From Metamycoplasma spumans ATCC 19526 (lineage in GTDB: Bacteria; Bacillota_I; Bacilli_A; Mycoplasmatales; Metamycoplasmataceae): DNA of 57,670 bases. Numbering within the stretch: the stretch's first letter is position 1; every line of letters starts with the position of its first letter. The position numbers and the translations under genes were made by a program. Shown here piece by piece: positions 22,801-31,892 of the stretch. Under the pieces are notes generated by a model. It was not told the origin of the DNA and did not search any database. It was given only the letters and a program-made list of their open reading frames with translations. Location of the stretch: assembly GCA_000620005.1 (NCBI GenBank), contig JHVF01000004.1, positions 1-57,670 on the forward strand, written 5' to 3'.

Positions 22801-23687
22801 TTAATAATATTGTCTTTTTCGTTTTGTTTTTTCTCTAAAACAATATTCTTATCTGACAAATTTAAGAAAAATGCAGCGTCAGAATTTTTCATATCATTAT
22901 AAAAGTCTAAAAATAATTTAAAATATCTTTCAATATCATTTAATTTTAAAGAATCTTCATTTTTCTTAAAAATCGATTCAGTATTTTGCAAACACTTTTT
23001 ATTCTCTTGTCTTGATATTGATTTTAAATTATTACAAGTTGGCGAGTTACATTTACTATCACTATCACATACAAATTGAATTTCAGCAATTTTTTTAAGT
23101 TTGCTATTAATTTTATTAATTTCTAAATTATAATTGGAAATATTTATTCTTTGTAACTCGAAATTTATAATTGTATTCTCAATATTATTAGTATTACTGT
23201 AATAAGCGTTATTTATATTATTCATTTCTCTAGTTATTGTTAACTTGAAAAATAGATTAATAGCGTTACCATCAACTTCTATACCTTCAATTTTTAAATT
23301 TGACAAATCTTTAGTTTGGACTGCAACTAAAAAATTGTCATATTCTTTGTGTTTCAATGCAGGGTCTTTCAAGATTCTAATAAGTTCGTCATATACATCA
23401 TTATCTTCTTTTAAATATACTCTAGAAAGACCACACGTATAAAAATTTAAATTTTTACCTTCATTAAGAAATTTAAATAGTTTTTTATAATCTAATTTTT
23501 CTTTTGTATTTAATTTCTTACTTTCTAATTCTTTTTCTAACTGGTTTAAAATTGTTATTTTTTTGCCGCGAACTTCTCTTTTACCAAAAGTTAATTGAAC
23601 ATCCTGTTTTCTCAATGCGTCGTTAGCATTAATTAATTCTGCATGAGATATATCGCATTTATTTAAAATGTTTAATATAAGTTTCAT
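19866..23687 (-). CDS. Large SF1 (DNA2/NAM7/Upf1-type) helicase, first gene of an uncharacterised four-gene operon
   Basis: 1273 aa in one frame across six TGA-Trp codons. Residues 1-320 are of unknown fold and include a Cys cluster (about 215-240, four Cys) that could bind zinc. Residues about 330-540 are a long coiled coil. The helicase core follows: Walker A GPPGTGKT at 625-632, motif II Asp905-Glu906 ('IMDET'), motif III 'GDAYQLPP' at 929-936, then 'IDNFQGRE' (motif V) and 'RLNVAFSRTK' (motif VI). All key residues are intact, so ATP-driven translocation on DNA or RNA is expected. AAAGGGG lies before the ATG. The natural end is TGA-TAA, giving a C-terminal Trp; the next gene starts within the last 11 bases. 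Distinct from UvrD, RecD and PcrA by the long N-terminal half. Confidence 0.88.
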
Positions 23688-23787
23688 AACACCCCTTTGT
23701 TTATTAATTTCATTTACATAGTTAAATTATTAGAATTCTTTAATGGTTTCCAATTGTTTAAAATATTTATCATTAAATAAATAGATT

Positions 23788-23850
23788 TTAGAAAATAACA
23801 TTTCTATTTAATAGCAAAAAAGCCACTATATTTGTGGCAATATTATTCAT
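23788..23850 (-). CDS. Possible 20-codon leader peptide ahead of the helicase operon
   Basis: An ATG at 23850 opens a 20-codon frame (Leu/Asn-rich) that runs through the hairpin at 23822-23838 and stops at 23788, all between the promoter and the helicase start. Translation through the hairpin would prevent it from forming. Only a weak AAGAAAG precedes it. Speculative. Confidence 0.2.
   Translation of the reverse strand: MNNIATNIVAFLLLNRNVIF
23816..23838 (-). terminator. Possible attenuator hairpin in the leader of the helicase operon
   Basis: On the minus strand GCCAC-(7)-GTGGC is followed at once by six T. It lies about 35 bases downstream of the operon's -10 box and about 130 bases before the start codon, so it would cut the transcript early. 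The stem is only five pairs, hence weak. Confidence 0.5.
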
Positions 23851-23874
23851 TGACTTTCTTTTTTTCTTAAATAG

Positions 23875-23905
23875 ATTATAAGAGAGAGAGAGAGAGAATT
23901 CTAAA
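23875..23905 (-). promoter_or_regulatory. Promoter with (CT)8 spacer tract, helicase-AAA+ operon
   Basis: Minus strand: a TTTAGA -35-like element (23905-23900), three bases, eight CT repeats (23896-23881), then a perfect TATAAT (23880-23875) directly abutting the repeat. The present spacer is 19 bases; loss of one CT would give the optimal 17. Tandem repeats between -35 and -10 are a known means of phase-variable transcription in mycoplasma surface genes. The (CT)8 and TATAAT are seen directly; switching is inferred. Confidence 0.65.
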
Positions 23906-24021
23906 ATTCATAGTAATTTAATTATAAATAAAAAACTGGTATTCATATAAAAAAATACCAATTATCATCTAAATTTTTAAGTTTGAATATCAATTATAAA
24001 ATGAAATTATTTGTTATAGAT

Positions 24022-24050
24022 GAAAAATAAGCTTAACTTTATATTTAAGC
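24022..24050 (-). terminator. Likely terminator of the McrBC operon
   Basis: On the minus strand GCTTAA-(8)-TTAAGC is followed by TTATTTTTC. It lies about 120 bases beyond the mcrC stop codon and upstream of the helicase-operon promoter, which supports the two operons being separate. Confidence 0.55.
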
Positions 24051-24171
24051 ATTTTATTATGATTTTTAAGCACAATTAAGGATAATTGCAATCGTAAAAA
24101 TACAAATTAAAAACAGCATTAAATTAGATTAACTATATACATGTTAAAAGTTTAATTTTAGTTTATATAAC

Positions 24172-25734
24172 TTATTTTCTTAATTCTTCTGTTTGCTTTG
24201 AAATTATTTCTGTATTTTGAATATATTTCTTTTCTTTGATAACATATGACTTAACAAGCGATGATGTCTTATTAAAGTTATTTTTAAATTCTTTTAATCA
24301 CGAATTATAATCATTCGATGAAAAAGGAATAAAAACTGGAAATGTATAAAATTTATCAACATTATTGAATTCGCTAATGGAATGTTCAACAAAAGCTTTG
24401 GGATTTAATGATAATTTATGATTATCCTTATGATTACTTGGAAAAATAACACCGCTAGCATGGCAATTAATTGACACCATATCCCTTATACATTTATCAT
24501 AATCATTCAATACATCACTAAAAGAACCATTTTTAAAAATAATATTACTTCATGCCTCTTTGAATTTTGCATCTAAAATCATGAAAGGTTTTTTATTATT
24601 ATGATCGCTAAAAAAAACATAATCAGGCAATGTTGTCTGTTTGAATTTTCTATTTCCGCCGTAATCTATAATTTTAATTTCATGTTGAGAAGAAAGAGTA
24701 TATTCATCAGATTTTAAAAATTCTTCTAAATAAATCTCTCATAAAGTTGGAATATAAAACAAAATACCTTCTGCTTTATCTGAATTAACACCATTAAAAA
24801 CGGATATAGCTTCTTTTCTTAAAATTTTTAAGCATATTTTTCTTAACGATTCATACTCAGTATAAAAGGGATGTGAAATTGAATTTAAATTTTTAGTAAT
24901 AGTTGTTTTAAGACTATATTTTCAATGCTCGGTATTAAATAACAAGTTGTCGATCAATCTTTTCATTTCTATATCTGAATCGAATATTCTATTAACCATT
25001 GAAAAGTATTTTTTCTTTAGATATTGATAGGTTTTAACTATTAAGTGATTAGTGTAATTGTCAATAGTATTTTCTCTATATGAATATGATATCGTTCCAC
25101 TGTTCAATCACATGTTTTGTTTAATATGTTTAGACACATCAATTGTTCCTCTAAGTTTGTCATCATTTTTTTCAAACCTTTGAAATGTCCTAAATAACCC
25201 CTTAACACTCGCTTCCTTTAACTTGTTTTTATAAGAAAATAATAAAAGATAATCAAAAAAGTTATCTTCGGTATTTAAAGGTATAAAATCATTATCAAAT
25301 ATTAAATCTTTATCAGATAGCATTGTAGATAGAAAACATGGTTTTCCGACAGTTCCATCCTCTTTTACATCGAATCTAGATTGAATTTGAAGAGTAATTT
25401 CAACCTCGTATTCGTCATTTGGCTCTTCTTTTAATAATTCTTCACCTTTTATAATGCTTTTGTTAATTTTAATTGATTTTGATAATATTCCAACAAGGCC
25501 ATCAAAATAGTATTTATCTTCACTTAGTCGATTAAATAATTCATATTTTAAACCTTGATCATTATTAGCAACTAATTCTTCAACATGTGGCTTTATTTCT
25601 TTTAAAAAATGTAAAAGTATATTTTTCTTATGACTATCTAATAATTCGAAATCAAAGTCGCTTGTTTCAGTGCGAGCTAAATCTAAATAAATTTCGGAAA
25701 AATCTCTTCCATAAAATGTAATCTTATTTTTCAT
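24172..25734 (-). CDS. mcrC: McrC-like subunit (PD-(D/E)XK nuclease) of a McrBC-type restriction system
   Basis: 520 aa. The C-terminal half has 'LPDYVFF' (Asp) and, shortly after, 'ILDAKFK' carrying the Asp-x-Lys of the McrC nuclease core. The N-terminal half is the McrC-type beta-rich region that docks on the McrB ring. I place the start at the ATG at 25734, which overlaps the end of the neighbouring mcrB-like gene by 11 bases. McrBC systems cut DNA containing modified cytosine, with McrB as GTP-driven motor and McrC as nuclease. All parts are intact, so the system looks functional. Confidence 0.85.
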
Positions 25735-27460
25735 ACGATACTTCCAAAGCCTTAGCACACTTATCAATTAATTTATCAACATCTTCGGAATTTCTTCCCC
25801 TAGTATATTCTTTAATAATTAAAGCAATGTCATTATTAAAAATTTCTTGTAATGTAGACGGATCCAAATTCTTAAAATAAGCATGTCCTATATGATATGC
25901 TTCGGATAAACCAAATTTAGCTCCTTCATTAGAAATAACATCATTCATTTTACAAATTTTATTTGCTAAATTTTCAGCTTCTTTTTTATCAATATTTAAC
26001 ATATTAATAAGTGATTGCTCGCAAATCTTTTTAGCGTTTATATCTATTCATTGAAACCTTCTTCTTAAAGCAAAATCAAAAACATCTACCGATTTATCAA
26101 TATCGTTCATAGTTCCAATAATGTATAAATTCTTAGGAATAAAAAAGCCATCTTCAAAACAATCGAAACTTAATAAATGAGCTTTTCCATCTTCCTTTAT
26201 TTCATATGTTCTTAAATTTTTATATTGCGTTTGAAATGAATTTTCAATTCCCCTATAAGACTCTTCGAGTCCGAACATTAGTTCTCCAAAAACTTTAGAC
26301 AAATCAGCTCGATTTATTTCGTCAATGATAAAGAAATATTTATCCGTACAATCATCTTCATATTTTTTATATAGTTCGTTAAATGGCAAATTAACTTTGG
26401 TTGGATTTTTAGCTTTAATTTTATCGTAATTTTCAGTGACTACTTTTCTACAAAACGCTTTAAATATGCCATCCATTTTTACAAACGTTGGCTTGTTGTT
26501 AGTTGATTCAAAAATAATGGCAGGTCTCAATCCTTCCATAAAATCCGAATAATCATATGAAGGGTGAAATTGAACAAATTCTTTCGAATGACCATTTTTA
26601 TCTGCGAATTTATTAGCGCTAAATGTTTTGCCTGTTCCCGGAGCACCAGTTAAAACTATCTGTTTATAATCTTTTAAAGCATTTGATATTATTTCAGATA
26701 TATCGTTTTTATTTGCACTATACGGAGTTTCATTTTCTTTAACAAAAAGCATTTTGCTTAATGATTTTGAAACTTCAGAGGATTGTTTTTCCGTAATTTC
26801 ATTTATATTCAATGACAAACTTTCAAAAGCTTTTTCCATTATATTAATATTTTGTTTAATTTGCGACATTCCTTTATTATCTATTTCAAATAATTTGCAA
26901 GCCTTTTTAATTGCTGATTTTTTATAAATTTCAACAATTCTATATTTGTATTCGCATTTTTTAACTTTAGACTCTAAACAAATCATTTTTTTAAGAATTT
27001 GTTTAGCCACAAATTTCTTATATAAGTCATCTTCTTCTAAATCATATAATTCTTTAAATGAATTACAGTTCACTATTTTTTTTAATAAAGGTTTTATTTT
27101 TTCTTCAAAATATATATTAGCAGTTTCTCAATCAACCCTCTTTTGTTCTGGTTCTTTATCATATTTATTAAGATAAAAAGTTTCATCATCATTCATTTTA
27201 ATCATGTAATGAAAAGCATTTCCACCTTTTGACGATCCAAATATGTCAGAATCGTATTCCAAAAAGTAAGTTAAATAATCTTTAGAATTGATTCGATTTG
27301 TATACTCTTCTAATGTAATTGTTCCATCTTCAATTTTTTGACGGTACATTTTTCATTTATCTATAGTTTTATTATACTCATTATTATACTCAATCAGTTC
27401 TTTTTCATAAACATTATCTTTACGAACATTTTCATATAAATTAATTAATTTATTTTTCAT
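25724..27460 (-). CDS. mcrB: McrB-like GTPase/AAA+ with N-terminal domain (second of two paralogues)
   Basis: 578 aa. Residues 1-260 are a separate N-terminal region (charged, helical) that may recognise DNA; residues 20-85 resemble a DUF3578-type or similar binding fold only weakly. The motor shows Walker A GAPGTGKT at 272-279, 'FFIIDEINRADLSKVFGEL' (Walker B), and 'GTMNDIDKSV...ALRRRF', the McrB signature that confers GTP use. It overlaps mcrC at its end and lies 11 bases after the other mcrB-like gene. The shorter paralogue shares an almost identical motor but lacks the N-terminal domain. Confidence 0.85.
26106..26185. repeat. 80-bp block identical to 27869-27948
   Basis: Within the two mcrB-like genes these 80 bases are identical, although flanking sequence differs at third positions. 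The block covers the region before and including the GTMNDID signature. It suggests recent gene conversion between the paralogues. Confidence 0.85.
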
Positions 27461-27471
27461 AATAATCCATT

Positions 27472-28551
27472 CTATTTTTCATATTCAACTTCTAATTCCG
27501 TGGCACATTTAGTAATAAAATCATTAATATTAGATTGTAGTCTTCCTCTTGTATATTCTTTAAGAATTGGAACAATACTTTTATTAAAAATATCTTTTAA
27601 ACTTAAAGGGTTATCAAGGTCAATTTTTTTAAAATATGCATGACCAATATGATAAGCTTCTGAAAGGCCTAATTTTCTCCCTTCTTCACCAGAAATAACA
27701 TTATTCATTTTTTTGATTTTATCAATCAAGGCATTAATTTTTTCAGGATAATTGTTATTTAATATTTCGGTTAATGATGTATGCACAACTTCATTAGCTT
27801 TTATTTCAATTCACCCAAATCTTCTTCTTAGAGCAAAGTCAAAAGATTCAACAGATTTATCAATATCATTCATAGTTCCAATAATGTATAAATTCTTAGG
27901 AATAAAAAAGCCATCTTCAAAACAATCGAAACTTAATAAATGAGCTTTCCCATCTGCCTTTATTTCATATGTTCTTAAATTTTTATATTGCGTTTTAAAT
28001 GAATTTTTAATTCCTCTATATGACTCTTCAAGTCCAAACATTAGTTCTCCGAAAACTTTAGATAAATCGGCTCTATTTATTTCGTCAATGATAAAAAAGT
28101 ATTTTGTTTCAAATTTATTCATTGATTCTGCCTGAGAATATTTTTCTTTAAAATCTTTAAAAGATACTGGAAAATCTTCTCCCAATTCTTTAAAGTTATT
28201 CATTATAACTTTTCTACAAAACGCTTTAAATATACCATCCATTTTTACAAATGTAGGTTCTTCAATAGTAGCTTCATCTAAAATAACCGGTCTCAATCCT
28301 TCCATAAAATCAGTATAATCATATGAAGGGTGAAATTGTACAAATTCATTTCTCTCTTCATTTGCTTTAATCTGATCATTAACATAAGATCTAACGTTAT
28401 AAGTTTTACCCGTTCCCGGAGCTCCTGTTAAAATTATTTGCTTTCGATTCTTAATTGCTTTATCCAAAATTCATTTTATTGATGATTGTGGATATTCCGT
28501 AAATGTATTAGTATCAATATTTTCTTTTTTTAGTTCTTTATTTAGTTGCAT
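27472..28551 (-). CDS. Short McrB-like GTPase/AAA+ without DNA-recognition domain
   Basis: 359 aa. The motor begins almost at the N-terminus: Walker A GAPGTGKT at 43-50, Walker B 'IIDEINRADLSKVFGEL', and the 'GTMNDIDKSV...ALRRRF' signature. The C-terminal helical lid matches that of the longer paralogue ('GLSEAYHIGHAYFK'). GGGGAT precedes the ATG. E. coli makes a short McrB (McrBS) lacking the N-terminal domain by internal initiation, which modulates activity; here the short form appears as a separate gene and may do the same within mixed rings. That is an inference. Confidence 0.82.
27869..27948. repeat. 80-bp block identical to 26106-26185
   Basis: Second copy of the identical block, in the shorter mcrB-like gene. 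It offers a site for homologous recombination that could delete or fuse the two motors. Confidence 0.85.
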
Positions 28552-29752
28552 GTTTATCCCCTAAAATCTTTGTTTTATAATTAGTAAATAACTAAGTTCA
28601 AGTAAAACATCTTTCAAAATCATTAAAAAATACAAATAATTTGAACAATAATTACTACTCATTTTTAAAAGTTTATGATCATTTTATATTAAATAAAAGC
28701 CTTTTCGAAGATATTTTCTTTGCTAACAAAAACAATATCTTCAATATTTAGATTGTTTAAATTTCTTAATTATTAACGCAAAAAATACTAAAATTTATGC
28801 ATCTTTAGTTTTAATTTTTTCTAATGTATTTAAAACAACATCATTTGCAAAAGGCCAACAAAATAATCCTATAATTTTAATAAAATCCTTCCCAAATAAA
28901 ATAATTATAACATATCTAATTTATCGCATATATTTATTAAATATTCCTTATTTTAAAAGACTTTTAAGCTTTACAAATTATATTATTTAGTAAAAACTAA
29001 TATAATTAAAATAATTATAGTAATTAAACACCATAAAAAATATGCAAGTATCCCAAATTTATCTCTTTCTATAACATTTAAAAAAAGCAAAATTATAAAA
29101 TTCATAGTACTTTAATTTAAAAAAGGATTTTAGATATACTAAAAATAAAATTTTAAACTTGTATTTTAATAACTAAATTTATACTCAAAAAATCATTACT
29201 GAAAAATGATTAAAATTAGATTTTCGATATGTCAATATCTAATTAAAAATTTATTATAATTAAATTACCATGAATAATGTGAAAGGAATTTTATACACGA
29301 TCTCTTTTTCTAGTCCTCTTTTAATAAGATTGAAAGAGAGTAAACTCTTAATAAATAATTTAACAATAAATTAATACCTAACAACTAGGTGTTTTTGGCA
29401 TATTTTCATGGAGAAGGGATATATATTAGACAAAACAAAATAGAAGTGAAAAGTGAAATAATTAGAAAATTATTTAAAAATATTCTAATTAATACAACTT
29501 TTTAACATCGAATATCAAATACCATATTCACAAAAAAAGAAGAAGAGAAACTGAATAATTATTTAACGATTTATGCGAATTTTACAAGATTATACTTAAA
29601 GATCCAAACTTAAAAGTGCTATATTAAAAAGCGACAAAATTTAGATCTGCAATAAAATCTCACAAGTTGAAAAAGATTATTAAACGATAGATAATATCAA
29701 AAATAGAAATAAAAATAAATTAAAAGATTTAAAGAAATAACAGAGGATTAAT
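28552..29752. other. 1.2-kb region without an intact gene; decayed DNA
   Basis: No frame with a plausible start survives. A leftward stretch of about 40 codons ends in TAA at 28795-28797 and contains 'GLFCWPFANDVVLN', but it has an in-frame stop just upstream and no start: a likely gene remnant. A GAAGATATT inverted repeat lies at 28707-28742. Between about 29415 and 29630 a rightward frame broken by one TAA gives 'IFTKKEEEKLNNYL', faintly like the N-terminus of TnpB-type transposase proteins. The last 90 bases resemble the leader of the second DUF4116 gene, so they hold the promoter of the first. Confidence 0.5.
28795..28920 (-). pseudogene. Possible C-terminal gene remnant
   Basis: About 40 codons, open leftwards to a TAA at 28795, without start codon and with a stop immediately upstream. 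Trp- and Phe-rich, then a charged tail (LEKIKTKDA). No identity can be assigned. Confidence 0.25.
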
Positions 29753-31774
29753 ATGAATAATGATATTTATGAAAGAACATTACAAAATTTAGAAAAATAC
29801 ATTGAAGAAAATAATATAAGTTTAACTAAATACGAACAAAGCTATTTAAAATATGAATTATTTAACACGATAACAGACGTGGGATTTTTGTTAAAAATAT
29901 CTTATAGTTTAGACTTTATTGACAAAGATTTACTTTCTAATAAAGAATTTGTTGGATTAATTTTAGAGAATGCAATAAATAACGAAAGTATATATTTATT
30001 GATGCCTTGAATATTAAAAAACATTCCAAAAGAAATTATTTTGGATAATGATTTTACTACCCAAAGTGAAGAAAACTATTCAATAGTATCAAATATTTTT
30101 AATTACAATTTCAAAAAACTAGATGAAAAAGAGGCTGAAAAAATAGTTGAACATAATCCTGATGTATTAACATATGTAGACGATAATTTAAAATCGAACA
30201 AAGGTCTTATTTTAAAATTAGTTGAAGAAAAACCATGAATAATACTTAATGCTTCTGATGAGCTAAAAAATGATAAATTTTTTTTAATTAAAGCCATTAA
30301 AATTAATCGATTGGCATTTAAATACATTCCTGATAAATACAAAAATGATGAGAAATTTGTTCTAGAAGTTATAAATGATATCGAAATGGTATTTAACTAC
30401 GCACCTGAAAGGTTAAAAAAGGATAAAATGTTTATAATCAAAGCGATAAAAAAAGGTGCCTTTTTGATTAATAACATATCAGAAACATTGAAAAATGATA
30501 AGGAAATTGTACTAAAATCAATAAAAATTAGTGCATCTGCACTTGAATATGCCTCTGAAAATTTAAAAAATGATAAAGATTTTATTATTAAAGTGCTAAA
30601 AAATGATGCCAGAGCACTCAAATATGCATCTGAAAGATTAAAAAACGATAGAGATGTTGTTATTGTTGCTATAAAAAATGATGGTACAGCACTCCAATAT
30701 GCATCCGAAATATTTAAAAATGATAAAGATATTGTACTTAAAGCTATAAAAGAAAGTTTTATCGCCTTGAAATACGCCTCGGAAAATTTAAAAAGTGACA
30801 AAGAATTTATTCAGGCAGCTGTGAAAATTGAACCATATATTATGGAATTTACTTCAGAAATAATAAAAAATGATAAAGATGTTGTTATTGCCACTATAAA
30901 AAATGATCATAGATTATTCAAATATGCTTCTGAAAATTTAAAAAATGATAAAGATTTTCTTATTACTGCTATAAAAAATGATGGTAGAGTATTCAAATAT
31001 GCATCTGAAAGATTGAAAAACGATAAAGAATTTGTTATTACTGCTATAAAAAATGATGGTAGAGTATTCAAATATGCATCTGAAAGATTGAAAAACGATA
31101 AAGAATTTGTTATTACTGTTCTAAAAAATAATGGTTGAGCACTCGAATATACATCCGATAAATTGAAAAATGATAAAGAAGTTGTGTTAGAAGCAATAAA
31201 TAATTACCCCGAAGCATTAGAATATGCAACCGAAAGATTAAAAAATGATAAAGATATTGTACTAAAAGCTGTTAAAAAAAGTGGCTATGCATTCAAACAT
31301 ATTTCAGAAATTTTGAAATATGACACAGAAATAATATTGGAAGCTCTTAAAAATAGTTTCCCAGATATATTATCATTTGTTCCAGATAACATAAAAAATG
31401 ATAAAAATGTAATCAAAAGTCTTTTTAAAATTAATCATTTGGCATTATGATTTGCAACAAATTCTTTAAAATCTGACAAGGAATTTATTTTAGATTTATA
31501 CAGAATTAACCCAATTGCAAGTTCTTTTGCTGATGAAAAATTAAAAAATGACAAATCATTTATTTTAGAATGCTTAAAAATTTCAAAAATCGTACTATTT
31601 CATTGTTCTGATAAATTAAAAAATGATGAAGAAATAATTTTAGAAGCAATCAAAAATGATGATGAGGCAATATATTTAATTTGAAGCAACATAAAAAATA
31701 ATCCATCAATTATTTCGAAAATAAAAGAAATTATTAAAGATAAAAATATATTAAATAACCTACAAAATAAATAA
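29753..31774 (+). CDS. DUF4116-type tandem-repeat protein (copy 1)
   Basis: 673 aa with five TGA-Trp codons. Residues 1-180 are a unique helical N-terminus without signal peptide. The rest is built from about 20 repeats of 25 residues with the pattern 'LKNDKxxVixAIKNdgxaLeyASer', the DUF4116 signature; two repeats form one ~50-residue unit. They should stack into a solenoid, suited to binding proteins. Two copies at 30962-31111 are identical in DNA, so the array is still expanding by slippage or recombination. An AGAGGA lies before the ATG. It sits beside the McrBC operon and next to a paralogue. Intracellular, role unknown; an anti-phage or host-interaction scaffold is speculation. Confidence 0.82.
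30962..31111 (+). repeat. Two identical 75-bp coding repeats
   Basis: Bases 30962-31036 and 31037-31111 are identical head-to-tail copies of one 25-codon solenoid unit. Because the unit is a multiple of three, copy number can change without breaking the frame. Confidence 0.92.
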
Positions 31775-31892
31775 TTCATTATTGAAGATCAACATATTTT
31801 ATTAATAAAAATAGATTATTAAACAATGGATGATATCAAGAATAGAAATGATAAATTAGTTCAAAAATTTAAATAAATAACAAGGGATTGAT

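Noticed and set aside
28707-28742. Inverted repeat as insertion-sequence end
   Set aside because: No transposase gene and no matching second copy or target duplication. It may be a hairpin terminator or chance in A+T-rich DNA.
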